From Anaeramoeba flamelloides (taxonomy: Eukaryota > Metamonada > Anaeramoebidae): a stretch of DNA of 64,000 nucleotides. Position numbers and translations under genes: made by a program. This document shows, piece by piece, positions 61,415 to 64,000 of the stretch. Position 1 is the stretch's first letter. Each line of letters begins with the position of its first letter. The stretch covers positions 4,836,001 to 4,900,000 of the forward strand of contig JANTQA010000023.1 of the NCBI GenBank assembly GCA_027625915.1. The letters are read 5' to 3'. A model generated the notes under the pieces. It was not told the DNA's origin. It saw only the letters and a list, made by a program, of their open reading frames with translations, and searched no databases.

Positions 61415-62180
61415 TATACTGATAAATTGCAATTTATGTTTGAAAATTTTCACTTGATTTACCTTTTTGAAATTTTTATACTTAACTTTGAATAAAGCAT
61501 TTTATGTAGTCATGTGTTAAGAAACTCTGTAAAATTAATTGTTCTTCAAAATATTCTTTGTTGTGGACTGTTTGATAAGAAACAGTTCGAAGATTTAACA
61601 AAATGGAAATTGAGCTAAAAATTTTTTGAAATTTATTAGAATTTATCAGTAGCACAAAAAGTTTGAAATTTGACAGGATTTGATATCTGTGTTTATTGTT
61701 TTGATTTGGAAACAATCTCCTTGTTAAATGAAATTTGTTGTCTTTGAAAACATCAAACATTCTATCAAGCTTCTCACTTAGAAGTCTACCGGAAAAGAAT
61801 CATCATTAATGAAAAAAATATAATTTTATCCAAAAAACTTTGAAAATTAATACCAAAGTTTTTCCACTTGTGTAGAGATTTCCTTCATTTATTGATCATA
61901 CTCTCCAAAGAAAGAAATTTTAAATTTTGTTTGCTCGTTTCTTTTTTTACTGGTTTTTGAATAGTAAAATGGGAAAAAATTCATTTCATTTCCCATTTTT
62001 TTCTTTTCTTTTAGAAATAAATTTCAAGCTATAAATTGAAATTAGTGATCTCTTTTTTTCTTTGAATACTGATAAATTAAAATAAATGTTTTTAAAGTAG
62101 AGTTATCATGATTTAGAAAAAGGAAAATGAAGTGAAAAATATAAAACTTTTCTTTGAATTTATCAGTATTTTTAAATATG
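61415..62180. mobile_element. Second copy of the 39324 inverted-repeat family
   Basis: Starts ATACTGATAAATTGCAA and ends CTTTGAATTTATCAGTATT. A third ATACTGATAAATT terminus at 62068 suggests one copy nested in another. Internal blocks match 39380-39800. Confidence 0.6.
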
Positions 62181-62544
62181 CCAAGAAAAAATGAAATATT
62201 TTTTTTTCCCATTTAAGGTCCACGTTTCCGTTATGGGCATTGATGAACAATTTTTACTCATCGACTTTCATTTTAGAATAGATCGATCAAGGAGAGAAAA
62301 ATTCTCAAAACCACAATTTGTTCATTTTTTTTTATTTTTCATGATACCTCTCCCCTTTTCTCTCGAAATTTACACATTTTGATTTAACTTCTAGAGGTTT
62401 GGTTGATTTGAAAATAAATATAAAGTAGGAAAAGGAAAATATTTTTCAATTTTAATACAAAAAAAAGTAAAAGGTAAAATTTTGCAAAAATTTTTTTAAA
62501 AGTAAAATTATTCATTTTTTACCAAACTAAAATAAAAATATAAA

Positions 62545-63110
62545 CTCCATTTCACCCAAAGGTGGCCCAGATAAAAATGAAAAATTAGCTTTTTAGTTTT
62601 TGAATCAACCAAACTAAGATTTTTTTAGAAATAAGAGAAATAATAAACTTCGGATTAGAGTTGAGATTCACAAAATACCTGAAGAAACAATAAATTTCAA
62701 AAAAAAAAAAAATATTAAAAAATTTTTTTGGGCTACCTTTCATTGGAACGTTTCGTGCAAAATTTCTCAATTTATTTGGAAAATTTTAATTGTTTAGAAT
62801 AAGATTTTTTAATTGTAAATGTTTGGATTTTAAAAGAAAATACAAAGCCTCACTTTTCTTAATGTTAATTTGGAGTTTCAAGCATTTTTTTTTTTTTTCA
62901 AATTAACTTTTTAAAAAAAAAGAAAAAGAAAAAAAAAAAAATCTAAAAACACAATAAAAAAACACAATAAAAAAAAATTTTACAAAATGCGTAAAGAAAT
63001 GATTTTGATCTATAAATTGAAATTTTATTTTGAGAAGAATAATGAATTAAACTCATAGAATATCTTCTATTTCTTCTATAAAACTGCCCTCCCCTTTGAC
63101 TGAAAAAGAG
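62545..63110 (-). repeat. Inverted copy of the 22290-22870 dispersed repeat
   Basis: CCATTTCACCCAAAGGTGGC at 62548 and CCCCTTTGACTGAAAAAGAG at 63092 are the reverse complements of the corresponding blocks at 22850 and 22345. Confidence 0.7.
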
Positions 63111-63231
63111 TTTATTTAATCACTCCAAAGAACCAAACATGACCAATTAGACATGTTTTTACAGGTAATTTTCATTTATAAAATTGTTTTAAGATCTGTG
63201 TTAAAACTAAAATGAATTTTTGATAACTTAA

Positions 63232-63976
63232 GGGATTAGCGTCTACCAAGGAGAAGCCTAGGATCAAAGTATGTTGTTATTGGACCTAGCCACATTAGTG
63301 TTACATGGTTCAAATGTCTCTAAAAAATCGATTGCAAAGTAGTAATATTTGTTGATCTCATCAATTAAAAATGATCTATGTATTAGTAAAAAACCCAGCA
63401 AATTAAGAATAAAATCTGCATTTCGCCATAAATTTTATAATTGAATTATCAATATTCAGACTACAAAGTCATAAAATATCTTTCTTAAATTTATGGCGAA
63501 ATGTAGATTAGTTACTAAAAAATTCGTTTTTTTTTAAAAATTAAATAATTAACGAATAAAGTTTTTTGTCAAATTATTTCTCAAATCATGGGAATATATT
63601 GATGCTATAATTAGACTTATCAAAAGCAAACAAAAATAATCAGTCTTTGTACTTTTATGTTGATGATTATTGAGTTAATCATTGAAATTAAAAAATTCTA
63701 AAAATAGTTACTTTTGGAAGTTCTAAATCTAAATTATTAAATACCAGAATACTGTATTTTGGGTTTCTATTTTTAGATTTGGAAAAGGAATTAAAAAAAA
63801 ATTTTTCAAAATGAAATTTTTTAATTGTTATCATTAGTAAAAAATGTAATAATTTATTGTGCAATAAGATTTATAATAGATTTTTTAGAGCTATTCGAGC
63901 CATAGTGCACTAATACCATTTACACCCAATTACAACATACTTTGATTATACTGAAATCTATGGTGACGCTAATCCC
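63232..63976 (+). mobile_element. Intact TTAA-flanked MITE, 745 bp
   Basis: TTAA at 63228-63231 and 63977-63980 flank termini GGGATTAGCGTC and GACGCTAATCCC. The inverted arms run about 75 bp and share ATCAAAGTATGTTGT. The TTAA target site is that of piggyBac-type elements, but the termini start with GGG rather than the common CCC, so the superfamily is provisional. No ORF. Confidence 0.92.
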
Positions 63977-64000
63977 TTAACACGATCAAATAAATAGCCA

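Larger units (their letters stand above)
60846..64000 (+). other. Presumed first intron of the USP gene (at least 3.1 kb)
   Basis: Contains a partial small inverted-repeat element (61265-61400), two larger repeats (61415-62180 and 62545-63110) and an intact TTAA MITE (63232-63976). No USP finger or His-box exon is visible. Frames at 61482-61760 and 62191-62382 lie in repeats. Confidence 0.6.

Overview
This is a strongly AT-rich nuclear fragment of a microbial eukaryote. The evidence is GT-AG introns between recognisable eukaryotic genes (26S proteasome ATPase Rpt5, a dynamin, HMG-box, BTB, B-box/SPRY and USP proteins), standard stop codons, poly-Asn runs and long homopolymers. Poly-Asn and AT bias recall dictyostelids, but introns of 3.6-6 kb do not fit them. 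A BTB-, B-box- and ILEI-rich repertoire would fit an amoeboid protist such as the metamonad Anaeramoeba. That assignment is an inference and could not be tested here.

Layout: (1) 1-5957 (-), a two-HMG-box protein with an RS-rich tail; its 3' end runs off the window and a 5 kb intron splits box B. (2) 11713-12242 (-), a small four-helix membrane protein. (3) 13567-19810 (-), a two-exon dynamin with an acidic head and poly-Asn inside the PH domain. (4) 23840-25705 (+), a TRIM-like B-box/filamin-like/SPRY-like protein. (5) 28622-30010 (+), a BTB-BACK protein with an unidentified alpha/beta C-terminal domain. (6) 33298-41088 (-), Rpt5 in five exons, with a 6 kb intron inside the Walker A motif. 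(7) 44933-51713 (-), an ILEI-BTB-BTB-ILEI protein, the most novel architecture here. (8) 54509-59362 (-), a two-exon coiled-coil protein of the plant At4g15545 type. (9) 60331 to beyond 64000 (+), exon 1 of a ubiquitin-specific protease.

Most of the rest is introns and intergenic DNA rich in non-autonomous DNA transposons. About ten families can be seen by comparing segments within the window: a TTAA-flanked 745 bp MITE with a 1.7 kb long form, two TA-flanked Tc1/mariner-like types, and several smaller inverted-repeat families. Intron length is bimodal (about 100-170 bp against 0.9-6 kb), and the long class carries most of the repeats. Several short GC-richer islands read like orphan exons or decayed gene pieces. 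No tRNA, rRNA or CRISPR array was found. The genes are unrelated housekeeping and signalling genes, not a co-functional cluster; ubiquitin/proteasome themes recur (Rpt5, USP, BTB, B-box).
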